From contig NZ_MRBL01000020.1 of NCBI RefSeq assembly GCF_001969855.1, positions 1-64,000 of the forward strand: 64,000 nucleotides of DNA, read 5' to 3'. Of this stretch, positions 37,841 through 46,461 are shown piece by piece (position 1 is the stretch's first letter; every line of letters starts with the position of its first letter). The notes beneath the pieces were generated by a model. That model saw nothing but the letters and a program-made list of their open reading frames with translations. It did no database searches and had not been told where the DNA came from. The position numbers and the translations under genes were made by a program. Origin of the DNA: Bacillus haynesii (lineage in GTDB: Bacteria; Bacillota; Bacilli; Bacillales; Bacillaceae).

Positions 37841-37867
37841 AAAAAGGCGTCCTTGGGGCGCCTTTTT
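37841..37867 (+). terminator. Intrinsic terminator of alsT
   Basis: 9-bp stem AAAAAGGCG/CGCCTTTTT, T run; could also serve the convergent gene at 37875. Confidence 0.85.
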
Positions 37868-37874
37868 CTTATTT

Positions 37875-38219
37875 TTACTGACAGCTGAAAGAAGTGATTT
37901 CGTTCAAGTCAACACCAAAGTAAATCCAGCGGAATTGACGCGGCCTCCAGCGGTAGCCGGCAATTGAATAACGTCCGACGAAAACCGGGAAGAACCAAAA
38001 GCGGCTGCCGTTTCTTAAGCGGATGAACGTGTATTTAAACAGGCATCTTCTGATTCCGCCAGGATCAACGGCAAATACCGAAGGGCCGGTGTCTTGCGGA
38101 AATTGGCTCGGCGGCGGGGGAAGTAGCTGCTGTTGCTGCTGTCCTCCTGCTCCCGGAGGCGGACCCGGCGGAAATTGCTGGCGATACGGATCATATAGTG
38201 AAGGATCGTATGGATACAA
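37875..38219 (-). CDS. Pro/Gln-rich hypothetical protein (114 aa)
   Basis: N-terminal half is low complexity (Pro, Gly and a Gln5 run); C-terminal half (about 50-114) is aromatic and basic: FKYTFIRLRNGSRFWFFPVFVGR, GYRWRPRQFRWIYFGVDLNEI. No signal peptide or membrane helix. Composition is like spore-surface or coat-associated proteins, but I recognise no family and this is a guess. GAAAGGAGCG precedes ATG 38219. Confidence 0.55.
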   Translation of the reverse strand: MYPYDPSLYDPYRQQFPPGPPPGAGGQQQQQLLPPPPSQFPQDTGPSVFAVDPGGIRRCLFKYTFIRLRNGSRFWFFPVFVGRYSIAGYRWRPRQFRWIYFGVDLNEITSFSCQ

Positions 38220-38291
38220 TAAAAACGCTCCTTTCTGATGGTTTGCTTTATCGTATGATTGATTGGGTATATGGGTAGCTTGCCTATGGAG

Positions 38292-38323
38292 AAAAAATCC
38301 CTAAAGCCGTTTTAGCTTTAGGG
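38292..38323 (-). terminator. Terminator of narGHJI
   Basis: 9-bp stem (38299-38307 with 38315-38323), then six T on the minus strand. Confidence 0.85.
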
Positions 38324-38330
38324 AAAATGT

Positions 38331-39017
38331 TTACATGCTTTTGCGGGGCGCCCGTTTCCGGTAAACAACATAGCTTCTTGTCAAATATTTTAGCGGCATG
38401 CTGAATACGTGGACGAGCCGAGTGAACGGCCAGACGATGAAAATGACGTAGCCCATAATAATGTGAAGCTTAAACCAGAGAGGCACGTTCGCCATTAGCC
38501 CGGCATCCGGCTTGAATAAGAAAATATTGCGAAACCAAGGGCTGATTGTTGTCCTGTAGTCGAATCCTTTTGAATCGATGTTCAAGAAGGTTGCTGCAAG
38601 CCCTGTCGTCATCACGAATAACAAAGCGACCAGCGTGATTAAATCACCGGCAGAGCTCGTTTTTCGAATCCGTTTGTCCGTAAATCGGCGGTAGGTCAAT
38701 ATGAGAAGCCCTGACAGCGCGGCGATGCCTGCGGGCAGTCCGAAACCGATCGCGATTTTATGGTACATATGCTCTGAAACGCCGAGCGCCTGATAAAGGC
38801 TTTCCGGAATTAAAATTCCCATCACATGCCCGCCGATGACAAAGAAGATTCCCCAGTGAAAAAGACTGCTGCCAAGCGCCAGTTTTTTCTTTTCGAGCAT
38901 CTCGCTTGATTTGGCCGTCCAGCCAAACTGATCATGTTGATAGCGGTATATATGCCCTCCGATAAAAATGGTGATGACGATGTAGGGGAGGATGACCCAC
39001 AGTATTTGTTCGATCAT
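38331..39017 (-). CDS. narI: Respiratory nitrate reductase gamma subunit NarI
   Basis: Five-helix membrane cytochrome b that takes electrons from menaquinol and passes them to NarH. 228 aa. His residues on helices (GGHIYRYQH, SLFHWGIFFVIGGHVMG, LWFKLHIIMGYVIF, FTRLVHVFSMP) provide the two heme b ligand pairs. Overlaps narJ by four bases (ATGA). Confidence 0.95.
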   Translation of the reverse strand: MIEQILWVILPYIVITIFIGGHIYRYQHDQFGWTAKSSEMLEKKKLALGSSLFHWGIFFVIGGHVMGILIPESLYQALGVSEHMYHKIAIGFGLPAGIAALSGLLILTYRRFTDKRIRKTSSAGDLITLVALLFVMTTGLAATFLNIDSKGFDYRTTISPWFRNIFLFKPDAGLMANVPLWFKLHIIMGYVIFIVWPFTRLVHVFSMPLKYLTRSYVVYRKRAPRKSM

Positions 39018-39556
39018 GGCTGTACATTCCTTTCAACACCAATTTCCTCTAAAATCATCATTAATCCGTCCAATAACGGTGTATAGATGCTTTCATTTTC
39101 TGAAAGCTGCAATCCCAATTCTTCCAGGTTTGCTGCGTATTTTTGGAAAACAGCCGCAGCTTTTTCACGATCGGCGACTGCAGCAAATTCAAGCATGAGC
39201 GGCAGATAATCCGGCAGTTCTTTGTCTGTCGGCTGAAAACCGGACTGCTGATACAGATCTTTCAGCTGCAGCAATTCAATTCCGCGCTCCCTTTGTTCGC
39301 CGGAGTTGAAATAGGTGACATAAAGGTTCGTTTTTTTACCGAAATCAAACGTATATACGTATGTTTCGATCAATTCTTCAGACGAATAGGAAGCCGCGCT
39401 TTCCAAGAAGGCAAGCAGATGCCCTTTCAGCGCTTCATGCTCGATTTCGCCGATGATCTGCTGCCATTCGGAACATTCTTTTCTCCACTCTTCATCAGGG
39501 TAGGAGAGGAGGTAAGAAAGAGCGGCAAAAACGGTTTGTTTGTCTGTTCCATCCAT
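39014..39556 (-). CDS. narJ: Nitrate reductase assembly chaperone NarJ (delta)
   Basis: 180-aa helical TorD/NarJ-family chaperone that guides Mo cofactor insertion into NarG and membrane attachment. The family motif ETYVYTFDFGKKTNLYVTYFNSGEQRERG is visible. Start ATG 39556 has GGAGGGA upstream; an in-frame extension to 39589 would overlap narH and is rejected. Confidence 0.94.
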   Translation of the reverse strand: MDGTDKQTVFAALSYLLSYPDEEWRKECSEWQQIIGEIEHEALKGHLLAFLESAASYSSEELIETYVYTFDFGKKTNLYVTYFNSGEQRERGIELLQLKDLYQQSGFQPTDKELPDYLPLMLEFAAVADREKAAAVFQKYAANLEELGLQLSENESIYTPLLDGLMMILEEIGVERNVQP

Positions 39557-39573
39557 GAAGCTTCCCTCCAGTG

Positions 39574-41043
39574 TTATATGTTTTGGCAAGAGCCGGGTCC
39601 TCCGGCAAATGATAATCCGCAGCTTCCTTGTTCCATGTACAGATCCGCGACTTCTTCGCGATGGGTTTGCGGGATGACAAATCGGTCATCATATTTGGCG
39701 ATCGCAAGCAGACGGTACATATCTTCAATCTGCTCTTCAGTCAATCCGGTATCTTGAATCAAAGCTGAATCGATCTGTTTGTTCGTTTGGGTCGCTCGCA
39801 TGTACATACGCATCACAGACATTTTCTTCAATGTCGTTCTAATATGGTGCGTATCACCGGCAGTCAGCAAATTGGCCAAATATTCGATCGGAATCCGCAT
39901 TTCATCAATGGCCGGGAAGATATCTTCCGCTGATTGGGCCGTTCCTTTTCCTTCAAACATATTCATAATCGGACTGAGCGGAGGAATGTACCATACCATC
40001 GGCAATGTCCGGTATTCAGGATGCAGCGGCAAAGCGATTTTCCAATCGATGATCATTTTGTAGATCGGAGATTTTTGCGCTGCTTCGATCCATTCAAGCG
40101 GAATGCCTTGAGCTTTTGCTTCTTCTGCGACAGCGGGATCATTCGGGTCAAGGAAAATCTCCAGCTGTGAGTGATATAAATCTTTTTCATTTTCGGCTGA
40201 AGCCGCTTCTTCGACTTTATCTGCGTCATAAAGCATGACTCCGAGATAGCGGATTCTGCCGACGCATGTTTCAGAGCAGATTGTCGGCAGTCCTGCCTCA
40301 AGACGAGGGAAGCACAATGTGCATTTTTCCGCCTTGTTTGTCTGCCAGTTGAAATACACTTTTTTATAAGGACATGATGATACACAGTGTCTCCATGAGC
40401 GGCACGCATTTTGATCGACGAGAACGATCCCGTCTTCTTCGCGTTTGTACATCGCTCCCGAAGGACAGGAGGAGACGCAGGAAGGATTGATGCAGTGTTC
40501 GCATATCCTTGGCAGATACATCATAAAGACGTCTTCAAATTCAGTCTTGATCGATTCTTCCATTTTTTTGACGTTTGGATCTTGAAGGCCTGTAATGTGG
40601 CCGCCGGCAAGATCGTCTTCCCAGTTCGGACCCCATTCAAGGTTCATGAAGTCTCCCGTAATGGAAGACTTCGGCCTTGCAACAGGCTGGTGTTTTTTCT
40701 CCGGACTGTTTGTCAGCGTTTCATAATCATAGTTCCAAGGTTCATAGTAGTCATCGATTGTCGGCTGATACGGGTTGTAGAATAAATTCATGAGCCGCGT
40801 TGTTTTGGCGCCCGATTTGAGCTGGAGCTTGCCTTTTTTCAGCTCCCAGCCGCCTCTGTATTTATCCTGGTCCTCCCATTGTTTAGGGTAGCCGATGCCC
40901 GGTTTTGTTTCGACGTTGTTGAAGTACATATATTCTGCACCGGAACGGTTTGTCCAAGTGTTTTTGCATGTGACGCTGCATGTATGGCAGCCGATGCATT
41001 TATCAAGGTTCATTACCATTCCGATTTGCGCTTTAATCTTCAA
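39574..41043 (-). CDS. narH: Respiratory nitrate reductase beta subunit NarH
   Basis: 489-aa iron-sulfur subunit carrying electrons from NarI heme to NarG. Four cluster sites: CIGCHTCSVTC, CEHCINPSCVSSCP, CRSWRHCVSSCP (Trp in place of Cys, giving the [3Fe-4S] site of NarH) and CTLCFPR with later CSETC. TTG start with GGAGG 9 nt upstream, inside the end of narG (11-base overlap). Confidence 0.96.
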   Translation of the reverse strand: MKIKAQIGMVMNLDKCIGCHTCSVTCKNTWTNRSGAEYMYFNNVETKPGIGYPKQWEDQDKYRGGWELKKGKLQLKSGAKTTRLMNLFYNPYQPTIDDYYEPWNYDYETLTNSPEKKHQPVARPKSSITGDFMNLEWGPNWEDDLAGGHITGLQDPNVKKMEESIKTEFEDVFMMYLPRICEHCINPSCVSSCPSGAMYKREEDGIVLVDQNACRSWRHCVSSCPYKKVYFNWQTNKAEKCTLCFPRLEAGLPTICSETCVGRIRYLGVMLYDADKVEEAASAENEKDLYHSQLEIFLDPNDPAVAEEAKAQGIPLEWIEAAQKSPIYKMIIDWKIALPLHPEYRTLPMVWYIPPLSPIMNMFEGKGTAQSAEDIFPAIDEMRIPIEYLANLLTAGDTHHIRTTLKKMSVMRMYMRATQTNKQIDSALIQDTGLTEEQIEDMYRLLAIAKYDDRFVIPQTHREEVADLYMEQGSCGLSFAGGPGSCQNI

Positions 41044-44000
41044 GCCAATCGACCTCCTTCAATTTTCTGATCACGACATTGAGGTCGCGCTGATTTCCTG
41101 TCGGCCCGTAGTAGTTGAATCCGTAGCTGAGCTGTCCGTAGCCTCCGATCATCTGCGTCGGCTTGACATGGATGCGGGTCGGGCTGTTATGGGTTCCACC
41201 GCGGTTATTCGTCAGCTTTGTTCCCGGCACATTGATATGCCGGTCTTGGGCATGGTGCATAAACGCCATTCCTTTTGGAATCCGGTGTGATGTCACGGCC
41301 CGTGCGACGACGACTCCGTTTCGGTTAAAGCACTCGATCCAGTCGTTGTCCTGAATGTCGGTTTCTTCCGCATCGTCTTTATTCATCCAGACTGTCGGCC
41401 CGCCTCTGAAAAGGGTAAGCATCGGCAGGGAATCAAAATACATGCTGTGAACCGACCATTTATTATGCGGTGTTAAGTAGTTTAAAACGATTTCTTTTCC
41501 TTCCTGATCCGGACGCTTGTTCAAGAAAGGGCGGTGGATCAGAATCGGCTTGAATGTCGCCATGTTTTCGCCGAATTCTGTCATCATTTCATGATCAAGG
41601 TAAAAAGACTGTCTGCCGGTTAGCGTTCTCCACGGAATCAGTTTTTCAACGTTCGTCGTAAACGGAGAATAGCGCCGTCCGCCTTTTTCAGAACCGCTGA
41701 AAGCAGGGGAGGTGATCACCGTTTTCGGCTGAGCCGAAATTTGCTCAAATGTGAAGCATTCCTCTTCCCGTTCTTCAGCTAAATCTTTCAACTCCAGATT
41801 CGTTATTTTTTCAAGCGATTCCCACGCTTTAACGGCTACTTTCCCGTTTGAAGTGGAAGAGAGGGTCAATACCGCTTCAGCAGCTTGTCTTGCATCACTG
41901 ATGTCAGGACAGCCTTTGGCGATCGTATCGTCTTTTACGACGCCGAGCGTTTTTTTGAGAGAATCATATTCCGCTTCAACAGACCAGTTCATACCTTTCG
42001 TACCAAACGGCTGTTTGACAACATTCGGCCCGAGCGATGTCATCTTATTGAAAATCTGCTTGTAATCCCGTTCCACGACGTGAATTTGCGGCATTGTTTT
42101 GCCTGGAACGGCAGGGCAGTCGCCTTTGCTCCAATCTTTGATTTTCCCGAGCGGCTGCGCCATTTCTTGTGGAGTGTCATGGAGGAGAGGAGTCGCAACA
42201 GCCTCTTTTACAGGTTCCATGTCCACTTCTTCAGCCAGGTCGGAAACCGCTTTTGCCAACGCTTTAAAAATATCCCAGTCAGACTTCGCTTCCCACGGCG
42301 CGCTGATTGCCGGGTTAAACGGGTGGATGAACGGATGCATATCCGTGCTGCTGAGATCGTGTTTTTCGTACCAGGTGGCAGCAGGGAGCACGATGTCTGA
42401 ATAAAGGGCTGTTCCCGCCATCCGGAAATCGAGATTGACCAGTAAGTCGAGTTTGCCTTCAGGCGCTTTATCACGCCATGTGATTTCTTCAGGACGGATG
42501 CTGTCCTGATCATCGTTCATCAGTCCGTTTGTCGTGCCGAGCAAGTGCTTCAGAAAATATTCATGACCTTTGCCGGAGCTCGAGATTAAATTAGCTCTCC
42601 AGACAAATAGATTTCTCGGGAAGTTCTTTTCATTGTCAGGATCTTCAATCGAAAACTTGAGCTTTTTCTCCTCAAGCTGTCTGGCAATATAGCTTCCGAC
42701 TTGCTGAGCGTTCTCAGCGCCTGCTTTTTCTGCTTCTTTATACAAGTCGATGCCGTTTTTCTCAAACGTCGGATACGATGGAAGCCAGCCGAGTCTTGCC
42801 GCCAGCACATTGTAATCAGCATGGTGCTTGTAGCGCGATGTTTTTGCGATTGGGGAAGCGAGCCCGCTGATTTCCTGATCTTCATAGCGCCACTGGTCGG
42901 TAGCGAAGTAGAAAAATGATGTGCCGTTTTGCAGTTTGGCAGGGCCTCCCCAGTCTTTGGCCATCGCGATTGTCTGCCATCCTTCGGCCGGTCGGAGTTT
43001 TTCCTGGCCGACATAGTGGGCCCAGCCGCCTCCGTTAACCCCTTGGGCTCCGACGAGAAGCACAAGGTTTAGCACAGCTCTGTAAATGGTGTCTGAATTG
43101 AACCAATGGTTAATCCCGGCGCCGACAATGATCATTGAGCGGCCCTCTGTGTCAATCGCATTTTGCGCGAATTCCCTTGCGATCTTGATCACCATTTCAC
43201 TTTTAATGCCAGTAATCGGCTCTTGCCAAGCCGGTGTAAACGGTTCAGGATCATCAAATGATGCCGGCGTCTGTCCGCCGATTCCTCGGTTGACGCCATA
43301 GTTGGCGAGAGTCAGGTCGAAAACGGTGGAAACAAAGACTTCCTCGCCGTCCAGGATGACTTTTTTGATCGGAAGCGGTCTTTCAAGCACTTTATTGCCT
43401 TCATGTGAGAAGTAAGGAATGTTGACCGAGCCGATCATATCTTCATGTCCAAGCATGGAAAGCCGAGGTGTGATCGGTTTTTCTGAATCCTCATCAACCA
43501 TGCGCAAGTTCCATTTTCCTTGGCCGTCCCAGCGGGAGCCCATCGTGCCCTGCGGAATTGCAAATCCATCTGTGTCTTCATCCCAAACGGCAGGCTTCCA
43601 CTCTTCATGCTCTGTCGCACGCCCGATATCTTTAGCGTGGAGGAAGCGGCCTGCTGTGAACGTTCCGTTTTCCTCTTTCAAAGTCACCAAAAACGGGAAA
43701 TCGGTATATTGTTTTGCATAATCAATAAAACGTTCCGTCTTCTGATTGACATAAAAGTCTTGCAGAATGACATGGCCCATCGCCATGGCCAGTGCGCCGT
43801 CCGTGCCTTGTCTGATGCTCAGCCAATCATCGGAAAACTTTGAGGACTCGGCAAAGTCCGGACTGATCGAAATCACTTTTGCTCCTTTATAGCGGGCTTC
43901 GGCTAAAAAGTGAGCGTCAGGCGTTCTGGTAAGCGGAACATTAGAACCCCATGTCATGATGTAGCCTGAATTGTACCAATCGCTGCTTTCCGGAACGTCG

Positions 44001-44719
44001 GTTTGATCTCCCCAAATTTGCGGTGAAGCAGGGGGGAGGTCGGCATACCAGTCATAGAAGCTCAGCATCGGCCCGCCGATCAGGGACATAAAGCGTGACC
44101 CTGCTGCATGGCTGAGCATCGACATGGCCGGAATCGGCGAGAAACCGACATTGCGGTCAGGACCGTATTTGGCAATGGTGTACAGAAGGGAAGCCGAAAT
44201 CAGCTTCAGCACTTCGCTCCATTCGGCGCGGACAAATCCGCCTTTTCCGCGCGCCTGTTTATAGGCTTTCGCTTTTTCAGGGTTTTCGACAATCGATTTC
44301 CATGCTTCCAGCGGATTTTTGCTGCTGTTTAGCGCCTCGCGCCACATCTGGATCAGCACACCGCGTACATACGGGTATTTCACGCGGAGCGGGCTGTATA
44401 TATACCAGGAAAAGCTGGCTCCCCGCGGACAGCCGCGCGGTTCAAAGTCCGGCATATCAGGGCCTGTCGAAGGGTAATCGAGTCGCTGCCCTTCCCATGT
44501 GACGATCCCGTTTTTGACGTAGATATTCCAGCTGCAGGATCCTGTACAGTTCACTCCATGGGTAGAGCGAACCACTTTATCATGCTGCCATCTATTTCTG
44601 TATACATCTTCCCAATCCCGGTCTTCATAAGTGGTTTGGCTGTGTTGATTAGAATGGTGTTCAATAGGGGAGAAATAATTTAATCTCCTGAAAATGGGAC
44701 TCTTTTTCTTTTTTTTCAT
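41033..44719 (-). CDS. narG: Respiratory nitrate reductase alpha subunit NarG
   Basis: 1228-aa molybdenum (bis-MGD) catalytic subunit on the cytoplasmic side; reduces nitrate to nitrite with menaquinol electrons. N-terminal [4Fe-4S] site with His ligand: THGVNCTGSCSWN. Mo-ligand Asp in the ESSDWYNSGYIMTWGSNVP region. C-terminal molybdopterin dinucleotide-binding domain (about 1040-1220). GGAGTGAACC precedes ATG. First gene of narGHJI, with an Fnr-type promoter. Large overlapping frames on the other strand are shadows. Confidence 0.97.
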   Translation of the reverse strand: MKKKKKSPIFRRLNYFSPIEHHSNQHSQTTYEDRDWEDVYRNRWQHDKVVRSTHGVNCTGSCSWNIYVKNGIVTWEGQRLDYPSTGPDMPDFEPRGCPRGASFSWYIYSPLRVKYPYVRGVLIQMWREALNSSKNPLEAWKSIVENPEKAKAYKQARGKGGFVRAEWSEVLKLISASLLYTIAKYGPDRNVGFSPIPAMSMLSHAAGSRFMSLIGGPMLSFYDWYADLPPASPQIWGDQTDVPESSDWYNSGYIMTWGSNVPLTRTPDAHFLAEARYKGAKVISISPDFAESSKFSDDWLSIRQGTDGALAMAMGHVILQDFYVNQKTERFIDYAKQYTDFPFLVTLKEENGTFTAGRFLHAKDIGRATEHEEWKPAVWDEDTDGFAIPQGTMGSRWDGQGKWNLRMVDEDSEKPITPRLSMLGHEDMIGSVNIPYFSHEGNKVLERPLPIKKVILDGEEVFVSTVFDLTLANYGVNRGIGGQTPASFDDPEPFTPAWQEPITGIKSEMVIKIAREFAQNAIDTEGRSMIIVGAGINHWFNSDTIYRAVLNLVLLVGAQGVNGGGWAHYVGQEKLRPAEGWQTIAMAKDWGGPAKLQNGTSFFYFATDQWRYEDQEISGLASPIAKTSRYKHHADYNVLAARLGWLPSYPTFEKNGIDLYKEAEKAGAENAQQVGSYIARQLEEKKLKFSIEDPDNEKNFPRNLFVWRANLISSSGKGHEYFLKHLLGTTNGLMNDDQDSIRPEEITWRDKAPEGKLDLLVNLDFRMAGTALYSDIVLPAATWYEKHDLSSTDMHPFIHPFNPAISAPWEAKSDWDIFKALAKAVSDLAEEVDMEPVKEAVATPLLHDTPQEMAQPLGKIKDWSKGDCPAVPGKTMPQIHVVERDYKQIFNKMTSLGPNVVKQPFGTKGMNWSVEAEYDSLKKTLGVVKDDTIAKGCPDISDARQAAEAVLTLSSTSNGKVAVKAWESLEKITNLELKDLAEEREEECFTFEQISAQPKTVITSPAFSGSEKGGRRYSPFTTNVEKLIPWRTLTGRQSFYLDHEMMTEFGENMATFKPILIHRPFLNKRPDQEGKEIVLNYLTPHNKWSVHSMYFDSLPMLTLFRGGPTVWMNKDDAEETDIQDNDWIECFNRNGVVVARAVTSHRIPKGMAFMHHAQDRHINVPGTKLTNNRGGTHNSPTRIHVKPTQMIGGYGQLSYGFNYYGPTGNQRDLNVVIRKLKEVDWLED

Positions 44720-44757
44720 TGCTGGTTCACTCCTTCTGAGTCATTGATGCTACCCTC

Positions 44758-44830
44758 ACTATATATGGAGGAGGCGCTGCACCTTGTTAAATTTGTCACA
44801 TGGTTTCGGTTTTTCACAAATTTGTCACAT
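44758..44830 (-). promoter_or_regulatory. narG promoter with Fnr box and repeated upstream site
   Basis: Minus-strand -10 TATAGT (44763-44758). TGTGACAAATTTAACA (44800-44785) has one mismatch to TGTGA-N6-TCACA and is centred near -41.5. A second copy of the 13-mer ATGTGACAAATTT lies at 44830-44818, exactly 29 bp upstream, continuing into TTTGTGAAA, which resembles a ResD site. Confidence 0.7.
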
Positions 44831-44853
44831 TTTTAGGAGGGGAAAAGGGAGGA

Positions 44854-44884
44854 CAAAAAAACAGCCTGCATGGAAGCGGGCTGT
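44854..44884 (-). terminator. Terminator of DUF1858-DUF438 operon
   Basis: 9-bp GC-rich stem (44861-44869 with 44876-44884, G-U pairs), then T7 on the minus strand. Confidence 0.85.
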
Positions 44885-44892
44885 CGAATGGT

Positions 44893-46134
44893 TCAATCGC
44901 TCGTGTTCATTATTCTCTTTTCCCCGGTAATCTCCTGAATCGGGGCGATGTTCTGGGTGAATTCCAAAGTGCCGATATAGCGGCCGTTTTCATCGCGTAC
45001 GGCAAAATAGCGAATGAACACGTATTTGTCTTTAAATTTGATCCAAAAATCTTCAACGTCTTTTTTGCCTGATTTAAAGTCGTCAAGAAGTTTGTTGACG
45101 ATGTGGACGCTTGCCGGCGGATGGCAGTTTTGGACGGTCCGGCCGATTACGGCTTTTGTCCGGGCGAAAATCCGTTCCTTTCCGTGTGAAAAATAGCGGA
45201 CGACATCGTTTTCATCGATGAAGGTGATATCGACCGGAAGATGGTTCATCATGTGCTCAAGCTGAACCACGGACAGAATACCTGTAGGGAGCCTCACATA
45301 TCCGTCAGCCGCCTCTTCGCTTGTTTTGAGCTGATGGCGTTCAGGCTTCCACACCGTTTCCGGAGCAGTCAGGCAATATCCGATCTCGTCGCTTTCAGCT
45401 GCGATTTTCAGCCATTCATCTTCTGTCAGCGTTCTGAGCGCCATCGGCAAGAGGATATTTTCTTCTTTATAAATCATTTCCGTGCCTTCTTGAATGATAA
45501 ACGTGAGTTCACGGATGACCTCATCTTTTTTGTCCGGCGTATATTCCTCTAACAAACGCTTCACTTCTTTAATGCTCTTGCGGATAAAATCGTCGACAGC
45601 CCACATCACTTGGCTGGGCCCTGTAATTCCGTACTTTTCTAAATAGGGGAACAGAAGATTTTCTTTTCTGCTGTAATGTTTGTCGACGTCAGCGAGCAAG
45701 TTTAAGTCTGCGAGCAGTTTGAGAATGTTGTCGTGATGATCTTCTTTTTCGAAGCGTTCCAAATGAAGCTGCATTTTAAAGTTCAAAAGGAGGTCGATTT
45801 CTTTATTTTCTTTCATAAATGTATGAACGGGATGGCCCGGCTGCTTGTCGGCGTCAGCGCGGTGAATGTCTTCAATCGATCCTTTAAACACAGCGGCGTG
45901 AACGGAACAGAGCTCCTGGATTTCTTCAGGTGTAATGCCTTCTTCCTTCATTAACGCCTGTTCCAGCTGAGCGATTTCTTCGGCATTGACTGAACCGAAT
46001 GCCTTTTCAAACCGTTTTTTGACGTCGGCAAGCGGTTTTCCTTTATGAAGGTCGATGATGATCTCTTTCAGAAGCTGCTTTTTTTCCTCAGGCAGACCTT
46101 GCTGTGTTTCCCGGTTGTTAATGATTTCGCTCAT
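44893..46134 (-). CDS. DUF438 / hemerythrin / PAS-like protein
   Basis: 413 aa. N-terminal DUF438 helical domain (about 5-95), hemerythrin-like four-helix domain (about 105-250) with His and Glu ligands of a di-iron site (HPVHTFMKEN, LHLERFEKEDHHDN, HYSRKENLLFPYLEK, EGTEMIYKEENILLP), and a C-terminal PAS_10-type domain (about 285-405; VDITFIDENDVVRYF, IGRTVQNCHPP, YFAVRDENGRYIGTLEFTQ). Likely a cytosolic sensor or reactor for O2, NO or nitrite. GGAGAAAAACA before ATG; 4-base overlap with the DUF1858 gene. Confidence 0.85.
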   Translation of the reverse strand: MSEIINNRETQQGLPEEKKQLLKEIIIDLHKGKPLADVKKRFEKAFGSVNAEEIAQLEQALMKEEGITPEEIQELCSVHAAVFKGSIEDIHRADADKQPGHPVHTFMKENKEIDLLLNFKMQLHLERFEKEDHHDNILKLLADLNLLADVDKHYSRKENLLFPYLEKYGITGPSQVMWAVDDFIRKSIKEVKRLLEEYTPDKKDEVIRELTFIIQEGTEMIYKEENILLPMALRTLTEDEWLKIAAESDEIGYCLTAPETVWKPERHQLKTSEEAADGYVRLPTGILSVVQLEHMMNHLPVDITFIDENDVVRYFSHGKERIFARTKAVIGRTVQNCHPPASVHIVNKLLDDFKSGKKDVEDFWIKFKDKYVFIRYFAVRDENGRYIGTLEFTQNIAPIQEITGEKRIMNTSD

Positions 46135-46382
46135 TGTTTTTCTCCTTTCCAAACGGGGTCAAATCCGTGTGCTTTCAATATGTCTAAGACATGGGACCAT
46201 TCGATTTGCATCATTCGTGCGCCTTTTGGAATCGTCATAATGCGCCCGGCTGTTTCCAGCATGCCGGGCTTTGTTATGTTTTTAAACCCGGCTTCCTTCA
46301 TCACGGCTTTTAGTTCAGGATGCAATGTGCAAAGTTCGTATACGGAATCATTCAAATCAATTTTTTTATGCAGAGGGATCAC
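46131..46382 (-). CDS. DUF1858 small protein
   Basis: 83 aa. DUF1858-type fold (IDLNDSVYELCTLHPELKAVMKEAGFKNI ... RIMTIPKGARMMQIEWSHVLDILKAHGF). In many anaerobes DUF1858 and DUF438 domains occur together or fused; here they are adjacent with overlapping stop and start. GTG start; the AAAGGAT lies too close for a classical Shine-Dalgarno, so the start is uncertain. Preceded by Fur-like and Fnr boxes. Confidence 0.8.
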   Translation of the reverse strand: MIPLHKKIDLNDSVYELCTLHPELKAVMKEAGFKNITKPGMLETAGRIMTIPKGARMMQIEWSHVLDILKAHGFDPVWKGEKQ

Positions 46383-46389
46383 ATCCTTT

Positions 46390-46408
46390 GATAGTGATGA
46401 TCATTCTC
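46390..46408 (-). promoter_or_regulatory. Fur-like box at DUF1858 promoter
   Basis: GATAGTGATGATCATTCTC matches the 19-bp GATAATGATAATCATTATC Fur box at 16 positions and overlaps the predicted start of transcription. Confidence 0.55.
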
Positions 46409-46414
46409 ATCTAT

Positions 46415-46457
46415 ACCGTAATACAACTATGCCGAAAAAAATGTGACGTACATCACA
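46415..46457 (-). promoter_or_regulatory. Perfect Fnr box of DUF1858-DUF438
   Basis: TGTGACGTACATCACA (46442-46457), an exact TGTGA-N6-TCACA palindrome, with a -10-like TACGGT (46420-46415) at the spacing expected for class II activation. Confidence 0.75.
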
Positions 46458-46461
46458 TTTT

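Noticed and set aside
42208..43065. Long ORFs inside narG on both strands
   Set aside because: Shadows of the high-GC third-position coding bias of narG.
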